Assembly: GCF_024171955.1 (NCBI RefSeq)
Contig: NZ_JAMTCS010000013.1
Coordinates: 62,001-126,000 of the forward strand
Origin: Promicromonospora thailandica
Lineage (GTDB): Bacteria > Actinomycetota > Actinomycetes > Actinomycetales > Cellulomonadaceae
Direction: 5' to 3'
Length of the DNA: 64,000 nt
Below, piece by piece: positions 33,780-41,289 of the stretch; within the stretch, counting starts at the first letter, position 1; every line of letters starts with the position of its first letter. Under the pieces are notes generated by a model. That model was not told the origin of the DNA, did not search any database, and was given only the letters and a program-made list of their open reading frames with translations. The position numbers were made by a program, and so were the translations under genes.

Positions 33780-33847
33780 GTGTTGCTGAGCGTCGACGGT
33801 GTCTACTCAGTGCAACGTCTGTGAGCGCAACGTCTGCTCAGCGCAAC
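33780..33847. repeat. Dispersed hairpin repeat, family A, plus 15-bp tandem units
   Basis: 33780-33815 is an imperfect hairpin beginning GTGTTGCTGAG and ending GTGCAAC. It matches the reverse complement of the hairpin at 41077-41115 at 27 of the first 29 positions. From 33807 three 15-bp units follow: TCAGTGCAACGTCTG, TGAGCGCAACGTCTG and CTCAGCGCAAC. The rest of the 259-bp spacer holds only a Zur-like site. Confidence 0.65.
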
Positions 33848-33923
33848 CGACGGGAGCGAGCCGCGCCGCGTGCGCCTCTCGGCAGGACGCCGCCGCCCCG
33901 GCGTGGCAGGCTGTGCGCCATGT

Positions 33924-33938
33924 TGAGAACGACTCTCG
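33924..33938. promoter_or_regulatory. Probable second Zur box
   Basis: TGAGAACGACTCTCG matches the strong Zur box at 36272 (TGAGAACGGTTCTCA) at 12 of 15 positions and keeps the GAGA/TCTC dyad. It lies 31 bp before the ATP-grasp start. Confidence 0.5.
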
Positions 33939-33968
33939 TTCGCGGCTCAGCGCGCGGGGCGTGCTGAC

Positions 33969-35231
33969 GTGGCGACCCTCCTGATGATCGAGAGCTGGCT
34001 CCAGTCGACCGGCCTCGCCCTGCCGACCCTCCTGCGCGACTCCGGTCACCGCTACGTGCTCGTCACCCGCGACCCCGACCTGTACCGGCTGCCCGACGGC
34101 GCGCCCCACCCCGTCCTCGCGCTGGCCGCCGAGGTGGTCGTCGCCGAGACCAACGACGACGACGCCCTGCTCGCCGCCGTCGACCAGGTCGCGACGCGGC
34201 ACCCCGTCGACGGCGTGCTCACCACCTGCGACTACTACCTGCCCGCCGTCGCGCGCGTCGCCGAGGGGCTGGGCCTGCCCGGGGCATCCGCCGCCGCCCT
34301 GCGCACCGCCACCCGCAAGCACCTGGTGCGCCGGGCGCTCGCGGCCGCCGGCGTGCCCGACGTCCCGTTCGCCGTCGCGGCCGACGAGGCGCAGGCCCGC
34401 AAGGAGGCCGCGGGTCTCGGCTACCCCCTCGTGGTCAAACCCGTCGACATGAACTCCGGCACCGGCGTACGCCGCGTGACCGACGAGGCGGGGCTGGCGC
34501 TCGCCGTCGCCGAGATCACCGGACCCGAGCGCAACACCCGCGACCAGCCGCTGGAACGGCTCGTGCTGCTCGAACGGGTCCTGGACGGTCCGGAGTACAG
34601 CGTCGAGACCGTGACCCGCGACGGCGTCACACGGGTGCTGGGCATCACCGCGAAGTCGGTGGCAGAGCCCGGCGTCGAGGCGGGGACGGGGTTCGTCGAG
34701 TCGGGGCACCTGTTCCCGGCCCCGCTCCCGCCCGAGCAGCGGGACGCGATCGAGCGGCACGTCGTCGCGGCGCTCGCCGCCGTCGGCCTGACGCACGGCA
34801 TCAGCCACACCGAGGTGCGGCTCACCGCGGCAGGCCCGCGGCTCATCGAGCTCAACCCGCGCCAGGGCGGCGGGTACATCTTCGAGCTGGTCCGCCTCGT
34901 CACCGGCTACAACCCGCTGCGGGTGCTGGTGGACCTGGCGCTCGGCCGCGAGCCGGCGCCCGGTCCGTCGGTCGCCACGAGCGCCGCGGTCAGGTTCCTG
35001 CTGCCCCCGGCGGACGGCGTCGTGCGGGAGGTGCGGGGTGCGGAGCGCCTGAGGGACGACGACCGCGTGCTCGGCCACGAGACGCCGTCGCCCGGCCGCG
35101 CGGTGCGGCCGGGCGACAACAACGAACGTATCGGGCACGTGCTGGTCGCGGACCCGACCGGGCACGCGGCCAAGGACTGGGCCGACGAGCTCGTCGCCGG
35201 GCTCGAGGTGCGGGTGGACCCGGTGGCCTGA
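33969..35231 (+). CDS. ATP-grasp ligase
   Basis: 420 residues. An N-terminal Rossmann-like domain (LMIESWLQSTGLALPTLLRDSGH; VDGVLTTCDYYLPAVARVAE) precedes an ATP-grasp domain with the ATP-binding strand YPLVVKPVDMNSGTGV and the metal site ISHTEVRLTAAGPRLIELNPRQGGGY. Members join a carboxylate to an amine via acyl-phosphate, as in amino-acid ligases. The GTG is the first in frame and no good ribosome site is seen. A Zur-like box before it suggests expression under zinc limitation. The convergent neighbours are Zur-type ribosomal genes. The substrate is unknown. Confidence 0.85.
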   Translation: MATLLMIESWLQSTGLALPTLLRDSGHRYVLVTRDPDLYRLPDGAPHPVLALAAEVVVAETNDDDALLAAVDQVATRHPVDGVLTTCDYYLPAVARVAEGLGLPGASAAALRTATRKHLVRRALAAAGVPDVPFAVAADEAQARKEAAGLGYPLVVKPVDMNSGTGVRRVTDEAGLALAVAEITGPERNTRDQPLERLVLLERVLDGPEYSVETVTRDGVTRVLGITAKSVAEPGVEAGTGFVESGHLFPAPLPPEQRDAIERHVVAALAAVGLTHGISHTEVRLTAAGPRLIELNPRQGGGYIFELVRLVTGYNPLRVLVDLALGREPAPGPSVATSAAVRFLLPPADGVVREVRGAERLRDDDRVLGHETPSPGRAVRPGDNNERIGHVLVADPTGHAAKDWADELVAGLEVRVDPVA

Positions 35232-35249
35232 CGGCCGCGCCCGGACATG

Positions 35250-35284
35250 CGAACGCCCCGGCGCCATGGGCGTCGGGGCGTTCG
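35250..35284. terminator. Bidirectional hairpin terminator
   Basis: CGAACGCCCCG (35250-35260) pairs perfectly with CGGGGCGTTCG (35274-35284), between the convergent ATP-grasp gene and rpmG. Confidence 0.75.
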
Positions 35285-35292
35285 TCAGCGGG

Positions 35293-35460
35293 TCAGCGTT
35301 CCTCGCGGAAGTCGACGTGCTTGCGGATGACGGGGTCGAACTTGCGCAGTACGAGCCGGTCAGGATCGTTGCGCCGGTTCTTGCGGGTCACGTAGGTGAA
35401 CCCGGTGCCCGCCGTCGAGCGGAGCTTGATCACGGGACGCAGGTCGGTACGTGCGGCCAT
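35293..35460 (-). CDS. rpmG: Ribosomal protein L33, cysteine-free form
   Basis: 55 residues: the L33 core [21 protein letters not shown] and [20 protein letters not shown] is complete. It has no cysteine, so it is the zinc-independent (C-minus) paralog used when zinc is scarce. Its ATG overlaps the TGA of the L31 gene. It is the last gene of the Zur operon. Confidence 0.95.
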   Translation of the reverse strand: MAARTDLRPVIKLRSTAGTGFTYVTRKNRRNDPDRLVLRKFDPVIRKHVDFREER

Positions 35461-35753
35461 CAGTGACCACCCTTGTTGTCGCTGGTGTGCTTGGCGTAGC
35501 GCTGCCGGAACTTCTCGACCCGGCCGGCGGTGTCGACCACGCGGGCCGAACCGGTCCAGAACGGGTGGCTGGCGCTGCTGATCTCGACGTCCACCACCGG
35601 GTAGGTGTTGCCGTCGGACCACTCGATGCTCGCCCGAGGGCGGCCGGGGCCGGCGTCGGTGTCACCCGCGAGCGTCGAGCGGGTCAGGAACGTGAAGCCG
35701 GCACTCGTGTCCCGGAAGACGACCGGGCCGTAGGTGGGGTGGATGTTCTTCAT
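35460..35753 (-). CDS. rpmE2: Ribosomal protein L31 type B, cysteine-free
   Basis: 97 residues: [27 protein letters not shown] and the signature [30 protein letters not shown] identify type B L31. The zinc CxxC pairs of type A are absent. Under zinc limitation it replaces the zinc form on the 50S subunit, freeing metal. It overlaps rpmG by 3 nt and follows rpmJ by 16 bp. Confidence 0.96.
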   Translation of the reverse strand: MKNIHPTYGPVVFRDTSAGFTFLTRSTLAGDTDAGPGRPRASIEWSDGNTYPVVDVEISSASHPFWTGSARVVDTAGRVEKFRQRYAKHTSDNKGGH

Positions 35754-35769
35754 GGTGTGCTCCTTCCGC

Positions 35770-35892
35770 TCAGCCCTGGCGCGCCTTCCAGCGCGGGTTG
35801 AGCCGGTTGATGACGAACGTCTTTCCGCGGCGGCGCACGACCTTCGCGCCGAGCTTGTCCTTCAGGGACCGCAGTGATGCGCGAACCTTCAT
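35770..35892 (-). CDS. rpmJ: Ribosomal protein L36, cysteine-free
   Basis: 40 residues: [30 protein letters not shown] followed by NPRWKARQG. The Cys and His zinc ligands of the standard L36 are missing, the form called ykgO/rpmJ2 in other bacteria. GAAGGAG lies before the ATG. It lies between the S14 and L31 genes. Confidence 0.94.
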   Translation of the reverse strand: MKVRASLRSLKDKLGAKVVRRRGKTFVINRLNPRWKARQG

Positions 35893-35920
35893 GAGTCGCT
35901 CCTTCTTCTCGGGTCGCGCG

Positions 35921-36226
35921 TCACCAGCTGGACGTGGTGACGCCGGGCAGCTCGCCCCGGTGGGCCATCTCGCGCAGGCGGATGCGCGACAGGCCGAACT
36001 TCCGCGAGTAGGCGCGGGGCCGTCCGTCGACGACGTCGCGGTTGCGCACCCGGGTGGCGCTCGCGTCGCGGGGCTGTCGGGCGAGCTCGCGGACGGCGGC
36101 CATGCGGTCGACGTCCGGCAGGTCCAGGTTCCGCAGCGTGCGGCGCAGCTCGGCGCGGCGCTCGGCGTACCGGGCCACCAGCTCACGCCGTCGGGCGTCC
36201 GCCGCGATCTTCGACTTCTTGGCCAT
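35921..36226 (-). CDS. rpsN: Ribosomal protein S14, cysteine-free long form
   Basis: 101 residues: [27 protein letters not shown] and the C-terminal [33 protein letters not shown]. It is the zinc-independent long S14 with no CxxC. AGGAGAGG precedes the ATG. It is the first gene of the operon and follows the Zur box at 36272 by 46 bp. Confidence 0.95.
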   Translation of the reverse strand: MAKKSKIAADARRRELVARYAERRAELRRTLRNLDLPDVDRMAAVRELARQPRDASATRVRNRDVVDGRPRAYSRKFGLSRIRLREMAHRGELPGVTTSSW

Positions 36227-36271
36227 GGAACCTCTCCTGGTGTCTCGTCACGCGCTACATGGATCTACAAC

Positions 36272-36286
36272 TGAGAACGGTTCTCA
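36272..36286 (-). promoter_or_regulatory. Zur box of the C-minus ribosomal protein operon
   Basis: TGAGAACGGTTCTCA is a near-perfect palindrome (TGAGAA/TTCTCA) fitting actinobacterial Zur sites. It lies 46 bp upstream of rpsN. The remainder of the 287-bp spacer to the GNAT gene holds a weak inverted repeat (36310-36317/36334-36341) and nothing else recognised. Confidence 0.8.
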
Positions 36287-36513
36287 TGTATTCCGCGCTG
36301 GTGGAGATGGTTCCAGGGTTCGTTCCCTCCACTCCTGGAACGGGCGGCGGCCGCGGAATCATCCCGGTCTCAAGTGCTGCCTGAGGGTTGGGACGGGGGA
36401 GGGCTCAGGTTCAACTTCAGGTTGAGGGTTCGGTGCGGCACGGGGGCACGCGGGAGTGGTGGCGCCGTGGGGCCACCAGATGTCAGTCGGTGGGGCGGGC
36501 GGTGAGGGTCGGG

Positions 36514-37029
36514 TCAGCGGGGGCAGAGGTAGGCCGCCGACGTCGGGCGGGTGCCCGACGGGGTGGTCCAGCTGGCCGGGCCCGACGTGACCCGTGCCCA
36601 CCCGAGGCGTTCGTAGAGGCGGACGGCGGGGCCGCCGTCGTCCACCACGTCGAGCGCGAGGCGACGGCCGCGGCGCGTCGGGGCGTCCTCGACACGTTCG
36701 AGGAGCGCGGCGGCGACGCCGGTGCCGCGCGCCGCGGGCGTGACGAACAGGCGGCTGATGCCGGCCAGTCCCGTCAGGGAGACCCCGGCGGCCTCGGCGA
36801 GACGGTCGGCGTGCTCGACCAGCTTGCCGTCGACGAGCATCACGTGGCCGACGAGGACGCCGTCCGCCAGCGCCACCCAGGCGCCGAGGGTGCCCTCGGG
36901 GGTGAGCCAGGCGTGCGGGTCGTCGGGCCAGGTGAGGGGATAGCGGTCGTGCTCGTGGACCAGCCGGAGGGCCTCGACCGCGCGGTCCAGGTGGGCCGTG
37001 TGGCGCGGGGCGATGAGGAGGTCGGGCAC
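36514..37029 (-). CDS. GNAT family N-acetyltransferase
   Basis: 171 residues. The acetyl-CoA site is ISRLFVTPAARGTGVAAALLERV, followed by ALDVVDDGGPAVRLYERLGWARV, a full GNAT core. Substrate unknown. TACGTT (37036-37041, read on this strand) ends 6 nt before the GTG, so the gene is probably leaderless. Confidence 0.88.
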   Translation of the reverse strand: MPDLLIAPRHTAHLDRAVEALRLVHEHDRYPLTWPDDPHAWLTPEGTLGAWVALADGVLVGHVMLVDGKLVEHADRLAEAAGVSLTGLAGISRLFVTPAARGTGVAAALLERVEDAPTRRGRRLALDVVDDGGPAVRLYERLGWARVTSGPASWTTPSGTRPTSAAYLCPR

Positions 37030-37035
37030 GCGGAC

Positions 37036-37041
37036 AACGTA
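37036..37041 (-). promoter_or_regulatory. -10 hexamer, leaderless start of the GNAT gene
   Basis: On the minus strand TACGTT ends exactly 6 nt before the GTG at 37029. Confidence 0.45.
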
Positions 37042-37066
37042 GCGGATCGGTGCGGCAGGGGTTCGG

Positions 37067-37477
37067 TCAGCCGCAGGGGTCGCCGCCGGAGTAGCACGGA
37101 TCGTCGTCGACGTACCGCTCCGTGGGCGGCGGTTCCCTGACGGTGCCCAGGTCGACGTGCGGCACGGCGAGCACCGTCACGGCGACCAGCGCGAACACCG
37201 CCACCAGGGTGTGCCAGACGTAGGCGAAGCCGCGTGCGTCCCGTCGCCGGGCGGAGTGGAACGTCCACGCGACGCCGGCCACCATGAGGGCCGAGACGAC
37301 GAGGTAGGTCGCAGTGTGCTCCGGCCGGGGGTCGGTAGAGGTCAGGAACCCGTAGGCGCTCCAGAGGTTGACGAGCAGCACCAGCGGGCCGATCAGCGCG
37401 GCGAACAGCGAGCCGAGCGCCTCACCCGCGACACCGGGGCGATCCGCTGCCCGCTTGTCGTCCCGGTCGGTCGGCAT
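37067..37477 (-). CDS. Small membrane protein of unknown function
   Basis: 136 residues with three hydrophobic helices (GSLFAALIGPLVLLVNLWSAYGF; YLVVSALMVAGVAWTF; YVWHTLVAVFALVAVTVLAV) and a short C-terminal tail with two cysteines (DDDPCYSGGDPCG). The ATG at 37477 has AGGAG 6 nt upstream; a GTG two codons earlier is possible. I do not recognise a family. Confidence 0.6.
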   Translation of the reverse strand: MPTDRDDKRAADRPGVAGEALGSLFAALIGPLVLLVNLWSAYGFLTSTDPRPEHTATYLVVSALMVAGVAWTFHSARRRDARGFAYVWHTLVAVFALVAVTVLAVPHVDLGTVREPPPTERYVDDDPCYSGGDPCG

Positions 37478-37503
37478 GCGCACTCCTGTCGTCGGCAGTC
37501 GTC

Positions 37504-37923
37504 GTGGCCCGGATCGTACGCGCCGGGAATTCGTGCGGCGGAAGTGCCGTGCCTGTTCGGGCCCTGCTGCCGTACCCGTCCCCGCACCCCGACGCGCGAC
37601 CGCCCCGCCTGCTGCGGTTCAGCGCCCGGCACTGGCAGGCCGTCGTGGACGGCGCCAAGACGGCCACCATGCGCCTCGGGGACCGCGTCGCGCCAGGGCC
37701 GGTCACGATGCTCTTCGAGTTCGAGGACCGGTACCGGTCCCTGTCCGGGATAGTCGAGTCAGCGGAACCGATCCGCTTCGCCGACATCGCCGACACGCAG
37801 GCCGCGGCGGAGGGCTGTTCTGCCGACGAGCTGAGGGCTTCGTCGCGGGCGTACGACGACCCGGGGATCGGCGACGAGGACCTGATCTATCACCTCCGCT
37901 TTCGAGCGGACCAGCCCGACTGA
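37504..37923 (+). CDS. ASCH domain protein
   Basis: 139 residues; the first ~30 may be unconserved, and GTG at 37555 is an alternative start. The ASCH fold is seen in LLRFSARHWQAVVDGAKTATMRLGDRVAPGPVTMLFEFEDRY and the end EDLIYHLRF. ASCH proteins bind RNA or modified cytidine; some hydrolyse N4-acetylcytidine. It lies just upstream of the IS element insertion site; the IS starts 12 bp after its stop. Confidence 0.75.
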   Translation: MARIVRAGNSCGGSAVPVRALLPYPSPHPDARPPRLLRFSARHWQAVVDGAKTATMRLGDRVAPGPVTMLFEFEDRYRSLSGIVESAEPIRFADIADTQAAAEGCSADELRASSRAYDDPGIGDEDLIYHLRFRADQPD

Positions 37924-37956
37924 TCAGACCGCGGCTAGGGCGTGTTTCGGAAGTCG

Positions 37957-38244
37957 TTAGCGCTGTGTGATCCAGTTCAGGACGTCGGTGGCGATGGTGG
38001 CGGGGTCGGCGGCGATGGTCGTGTCGTCCTGATCGGTGACCGGGTCGAGGCGTTCGATGTCGTAGCCGCCCAGGCCTCCACGACGGGTCAGCACGGCGAT
38101 GGACCACTCCAGGTCCTCGTCGTCGGGGTAGACCACGAAGAAGGTGTTGTCCCTGGTGTTCAACGCACCGATCATCCTGACCAGGGCGGCGTGGTCAGGG
38201 TGCGGGACGTGGTCGCCGCCCTCGGCGTCGGCGTAGTAGCTCAC
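37957..38244 (-). CDS. Small protein carried inside the IS element
   Basis: 95 residues starting with GTG that overlaps the transposase TGA (GTGA), so it is translated from the transposase mRNA. Sequence: NTFFVVYPDDEDLEWSIAVL and GYDIERLDPVTDQDDTTI, then an amphipathic end ATDVLNWITQR. There is no signal or membrane segment. The alternation of strands faintly recalls small immunity proteins, but I do not recognise a family. It lies between the transposase and the left IS end. Confidence 0.6.
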   Translation of the reverse strand: MSYYADAEGGDHVPHPDHAALVRMIGALNTRDNTFFVVYPDDEDLEWSIAVLTRRGGLGGYDIERLDPVTDQDDTTIAADPATIATDVLNWITQR

Positions 38245-39161
38245 GGCGACCAGGATGCCAGCGGTCGGCCCGCCCGGACGACGGCGACGATCCAGTCATC
38301 GATCGCGGCGACCTTCACGCTCGCCTCGTAGCGGACCTGGAGCTTGTCATACCTCGTGGCCACGGCGCGGTGGCGCTTGAGCCGGTTGAACATGCACTCC
38401 ACCGCGTGCCGCTTCTTGTAGTCCTCGTAGTCGACCTTCGGCGGCCGCCCACCCGCCGAGCCCTTCTTGAGACGGTTGGCGCGGTGGTCCTTCTTCTCCG
38501 GGATCGTGGCCCTGATACCGCGGCGGCGCAGCAGACGACGGTTACCCGCCGAGGCGTAGGCCTTGTCACCGCGGACCCGGTCCGGCGTCGTGCGCGGCCG
38601 CCCGATCCCGCCCGGCCGCGCCACGCGCACCTGGTCAAGCACCGGCCCCAGCTGCGGACTGTCACCCCGCTGCCCACCAGTGATGACCATCCCCATGAGC
38701 TTTTGCCCCTGCTCGCAGGCCGCGTGGATCTTCGTGGTCCACCCACCGCGCGAGCGACCCAGCCCGTGATCGACCGGCTCGGCCCCGGGTGGCTCCTTCT
38801 GCTCATCGGGGTCCTTGCGCGCGCCGGCGGCGTGCTGGTGCGCGCGGGCGATCGTGGAGTCCACCGCCACCTCCCAGCAGATCTGCCCGCCACCGTCTGC
38901 CAGCGTCCGCAACACGTCCAGGACCTGGTCCCAGACACCCTCACGCTGATAGCGGCGAAAGACCCGATACAGGCTCGACCATGGCCCGTACCGGTCAGGC
39001 ACGTCCCGCCACGGGCATCCTGCTCGGACCCGGTGCCGGATCCCGTCGACCTGCCGCCGCAGATTCCGTGCCGGACGACCACGCGCCGCTACCGGCAGCA
39101 ACGGCCCGACCACTGCCCACGCCTCGTCCGTCAGATCATGTCGTCCAGCCGCGTCCACCAC
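38241..39161 (-). CDS. IS5-family transposase
   Basis: 306 residues in one frame, with no frameshift. An N-terminal HTH-like domain (LTDEAWAVVGPLLP; GCPWRDVPDRYGPW) is followed by the DDE catalytic residues in VAVDSTIARAHQHA, VRGDKAYASAGNRRLL and RHAVECMFNRLKRHRAVATRYDKL. It appears intact and would cut and paste the element bounded by the 37935/39217 ends. Confidence 0.93.
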   Translation of the reverse strand: MVDAAGRHDLTDEAWAVVGPLLPVAARGRPARNLRRQVDGIRHRVRAGCPWRDVPDRYGPWSSLYRVFRRYQREGVWDQVLDVLRTLADGGGQICWEVAVDSTIARAHQHAAGARKDPDEQKEPPGAEPVDHGLGRSRGGWTTKIHAACEQGQKLMGMVITGGQRGDSPQLGPVLDQVRVARPGGIGRPRTTPDRVRGDKAYASAGNRRLLRRRGIRATIPEKKDHRANRLKKGSAGGRPPKVDYEDYKKRHAVECMFNRLKRHRAVATRYDKLQVRYEASVKVAAIDDWIVAVVRAGRPLASWSP

Positions 39162-39213
39162 GAACCCGAAGCATGCCGAAACCGCAGGTCACAGACCAAT
39201 TCCGAAACACGCC

Positions 39214-39858
39214 CTAGGCCCGGACCCGGCCCTCCAGGGCGAGCCCCGTGCCGAGACCGATCATCGCGATGCCGCCCGCGACCCCGAGATGGTCGAGGCG
39301 CTGGGGCTTGCGCGAGAACCAGGTCCGGGCCTGCGCGGCGAGGAGCGTGACGACGGAGTCCTGGCACAGGGCCATCGCGGCGAAGATCAGCCCGAGGACC
39401 AGCAGCTGGGGCGTGGCCGGGGCGGCGTCGTTCATGAACTGCGGCAGGAATGCCGCGAAGAAGACGAGGGTCTTGGGGTTGGTCGTGCCGACGACGAAGC
39501 CCGCCCACAGCGCGCGCAGCACGCCGCCACGGCGGGCGGTCGCGGGCGTGTCGAGGGCGAGGCGGGCGTCGGAGCGGTGCCGGATCGCCTGGACGCCGAG
39601 GTAGACGACGTACCCGGCGCCGACCAGCTTGAGCACCGTGTACGCGGTCGCGGAGGCCTCGACCAGCGCCCCCAGCCCGACCGCCACGCACACGACCTGC
39701 ACCAGGAGCCCCAGGGCGTTGCCGGACACGGACAGCAGCGCATCGCGTCGTCCGACCGTCAAGGCCCGCCCGATGGCGAACAGGACGCTCGGCCCGGGCA
39801 GCGCGATGAAGACGAACGACGCCGCGAGGAAGGCGACGAGCTGCGTGGTCGTGGGCAT
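39214..39858 (-). CDS. LysE/RhtB family amino acid exporter
   Basis: 214 residues with six membrane segments. LPGPSVLFAIGRALTVGRRDALLSVSGNALG is the LysE signature, and GTTNPKTLVFFAAFLPQF follows. These proteins export basic or neutral amino acids. The stop TAG belongs to the CTAG at the edge of the IS element. TACGAT (39865-39870 on this strand) ends 6 nt before the ATG. Confidence 0.9.
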   Translation of the reverse strand: MPTTTQLVAFLAASFVFIALPGPSVLFAIGRALTVGRRDALLSVSGNALGLLVQVVCVAVGLGALVEASATAYTVLKLVGAGYVVYLGVQAIRHRSDARLALDTPATARRGGVLRALWAGFVVGTTNPKTLVFFAAFLPQFMNDAAPATPQLLVLGLIFAAMALCQDSVVTLLAAQARTWFSRKPQRLDHLGVAGGIAMIGLGTGLALEGRVRA

Positions 39859-39864
39859 GCGGCG

Positions 39865-39870
39865 ATCGTA
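39865..39870 (-). promoter_or_regulatory. -10 hexamer, leaderless start of lysE-like gene
   Basis: On the minus strand TACGAT ends exactly 6 nt before the ATG at 39858. Confidence 0.5.
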
Positions 39871-39897
39871 GCGAGCACGGCGCGGTCCGGGACAGGG

Positions 39898-40353
39898 TCA
39901 GGCGAAGTGGCCGCGCGCGGCGGCCCGGGCGACGGCGGTGCGGTAACCGTCGGGCATCACGAGGTCCGGGACCTCGCCGGGGCGCACGAGGACGAGCTCC
40001 TTGTGCTCGTGGCTGAAGGCGGGTGCGGCGTCGCCGTCGTACGCGGCGAGGTAGGTGACGACGAAGACGTGTCGGTGCGGGAAGACCTCGTAGACCCAGG
40101 CGTGGAACGGCTCGCCGACCGTGGTGCGCCAGCCGAGCTCCTCCTGGATCTCGCGCTCGAGGCACGACGCCGGGTCCTCACCGGGCTCGAGCTTGCCGCC
40201 GGGCAGCTCCCACTCGTCGCGCTCGTTGCGCAGCAGGGGGAGGCGGCCGCGCCAGCTGATGACGGCCTTGACCGAGACGGGGAGCTGGTACTCGAACCAG
40301 CCGCCGTCGTGCCGGACGAGGTAGGGCTCTTCGGGGGAGCGGGTGGTGAGCAC
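39898..40353 (-). CDS. Nudix hydrolase
   Basis: 151 residues. The Nudix box is GGKLEPGEDPASCLEREIQEELGW (G-x5-E-x7-REUXEEXGU), within the usual alpha-beta-alpha fold. It would hydrolyse a nucleoside diphosphate derivative; the substrate is unknown. A GAGAGG site precedes the GTG. It lies divergently from the short coding region at 40422. Confidence 0.9.
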   Translation of the reverse strand: MLTTRSPEEPYLVRHDGGWFEYQLPVSVKAVISWRGRLPLLRNERDEWELPGGKLEPGEDPASCLEREIQEELGWRTTVGEPFHAWVYEVFPHRHVFVVTYLAAYDGDAAPAFSHEHKELVLVRPGEVPDLVMPDGYRTAVARAAARGHFA

Positions 40354-40421
40354 GGGGCCTCTCAGAGATACGGGGCGATCAGGGGCTATGTCCGGGTCGG
40401 GCGTTATGTGATCCTGCTGAG

Positions 40422-40883
40422 ATGGACGACCTCCTCGCCCAGTTGCCTGCCCTCGTCGGTGTGACGCTCGGCGTCGTCGGAACCCTGGCGACCACCATGG
40501 TGACGGATGCCGCCCGTTGGCGCCGCGAGCGCTTCTATGACGCCTGCCTGCGCTACACGACGGCGCTCCGGCGGTACGCGCAGCTCATCGCCGGGATCAC
40601 CGCGTCGCGGCGACCCGGTGCGACGACGCCGCCTGTCGGTTCCGTCGCAGGGTTCGCGCAGCTCGCCGACCTGGACCGGGCTGTCACCGACGCCTGGGAG
40701 GAACTCTGCCTGCTCGCGGACACCGATACAGTGCGCGCCGCACGTCGCATGCGGGCTGCCGCCAAGCGCCTGGAAGAGACCGCGCGGGTCGACGCTGCCG
40801 CCGCCCTCGATCAGGACGAGTGGGTGGAGCAGTACCAGTTCGAGCCTCATTCACTCGGACCGGCCGTCGGACGACGGCGGTGA
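40422..40883 (+). CDS. Hypothetical protein with one N-terminal membrane helix
   Basis: 153 residues. A single hydrophobic segment (LPALVGVTLGVVGTLATTMV) is followed by a charged, helical region RWRRERFYDACLRYTTALRRY and AWEELCLLADTDTVRAARRMRAAAKRLEETARV, which could form a coiled coil. This layout is common in small actinobacterial membrane-anchored proteins of unknown role. A small hairpin 33 nt beyond the stop may end the transcript. Confidence 0.6.
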   Translation: MDDLLAQLPALVGVTLGVVGTLATTMVTDAARWRRERFYDACLRYTTALRRYAQLIAGITASRRPGATTPPVGSVAGFAQLADLDRAVTDAWEELCLLADTDTVRAARRMRAAAKRLEETARVDAAAALDQDEWVEQYQFEPHSLGPAVGRRR

Positions 40884-40915
40884 ATGACGGGTACGGCTGC
40901 TCGGGGGCCGAGGCT

Positions 40916-40934
40916 GTCCGGACGAACTCCGGAC
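40916..40934 (+). terminator. Possible hairpin terminator
   Basis: GTCCGGA (40916-40922) and TCCGGAC (40928-40934) pair perfectly over a 5-nt loop, 33 nt after the stop of the upstream gene. Confidence 0.35.
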
Positions 40935-41076
40935 CGTGCCGGTGGCGCGCCCCGCACCCGGACTCGCGGTCGTCGTCGCTCGCTTCTGGAGAGCGAGAAC
41001 TCGGTCGGAAGGACGCGATCGGGTCCCTTTTCGAGATGCGGAGGGGAGCCGGTCCGAAAGTGACCTTTCCGCACGT

Positions 41077-41115
41077 GTGTTGCTGAGAGTAGACACGGTC
41101 GACTCTCAGCAACAC
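41077..41115. repeat. Dispersed hairpin repeat, family A (perfect copy)
   Basis: GTGTTGCTGAGAGT (41077-41090) and ACTCTCAGCAACAC (41102-41115) form a perfect 14-bp stem over an 11-nt loop. The related copy at 33780 is on the other strand. It sits in a 406-bp gene-free stretch (40884-41289) in which I see no other supported feature apart from the small hairpin at 40916. Confidence 0.7.
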
Positions 41116-41289
41116 CTCCCCGGAGAAGTCACCTCCGGCGACGCGAGCCGCCGCGTCCAGAAGCTGGGCGAGCCGCCGGTCGTCCGGGATGCCCGCCGCC
41201 GTCGGCATGCAGCAGGTGACGGTGACGACCAACTATCCCGAACGGGCCATCGGACTGCGCGACGCCCCGTAGCGTTCGCGCAGGCCCCC

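Larger units (their letters stand above)
37935..39217. mobile_element. IS5-family insertion sequence with a passenger gene
   Basis: Perfect 18-bp ends CTAGGGCGTGTTTCGGAA (37935-37952) and its reverse complement (39200-39217) include a probable CTAG target duplication and 14-bp terminal inverted repeats. Inside are the transposase and a small gene, both on the minus strand and overlapping GTGA. The right end supplies the TAG stop codon of the neighbouring LysE gene, so insertion at CTAG restored that stop and did not damage it. Confidence 0.85.

Noticed and set aside
33807-33847. Possible CRISPR-like array
   Set aside because: Only three short units of 15 bp with no unique spacers and no cas genes.
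36310-36341. T-arm-like sequence (AGGGTTCGTTCCCT), possible tRNA fragment or att site
   Set aside because: No acceptor, D or anticodon arms can be drawn around it, and the loop length is wrong for a T arm.
40684-41232. Minus-strand frame in the 406-bp gene-free stretch
   Set aside because: It runs into the hairpin repeat and the coding region of the gene at 40422; the start part reads well (PTAAGIPDDRRLAQLLDAAARV) but no domain or ribosome site supports it. It might be a gene fragment.
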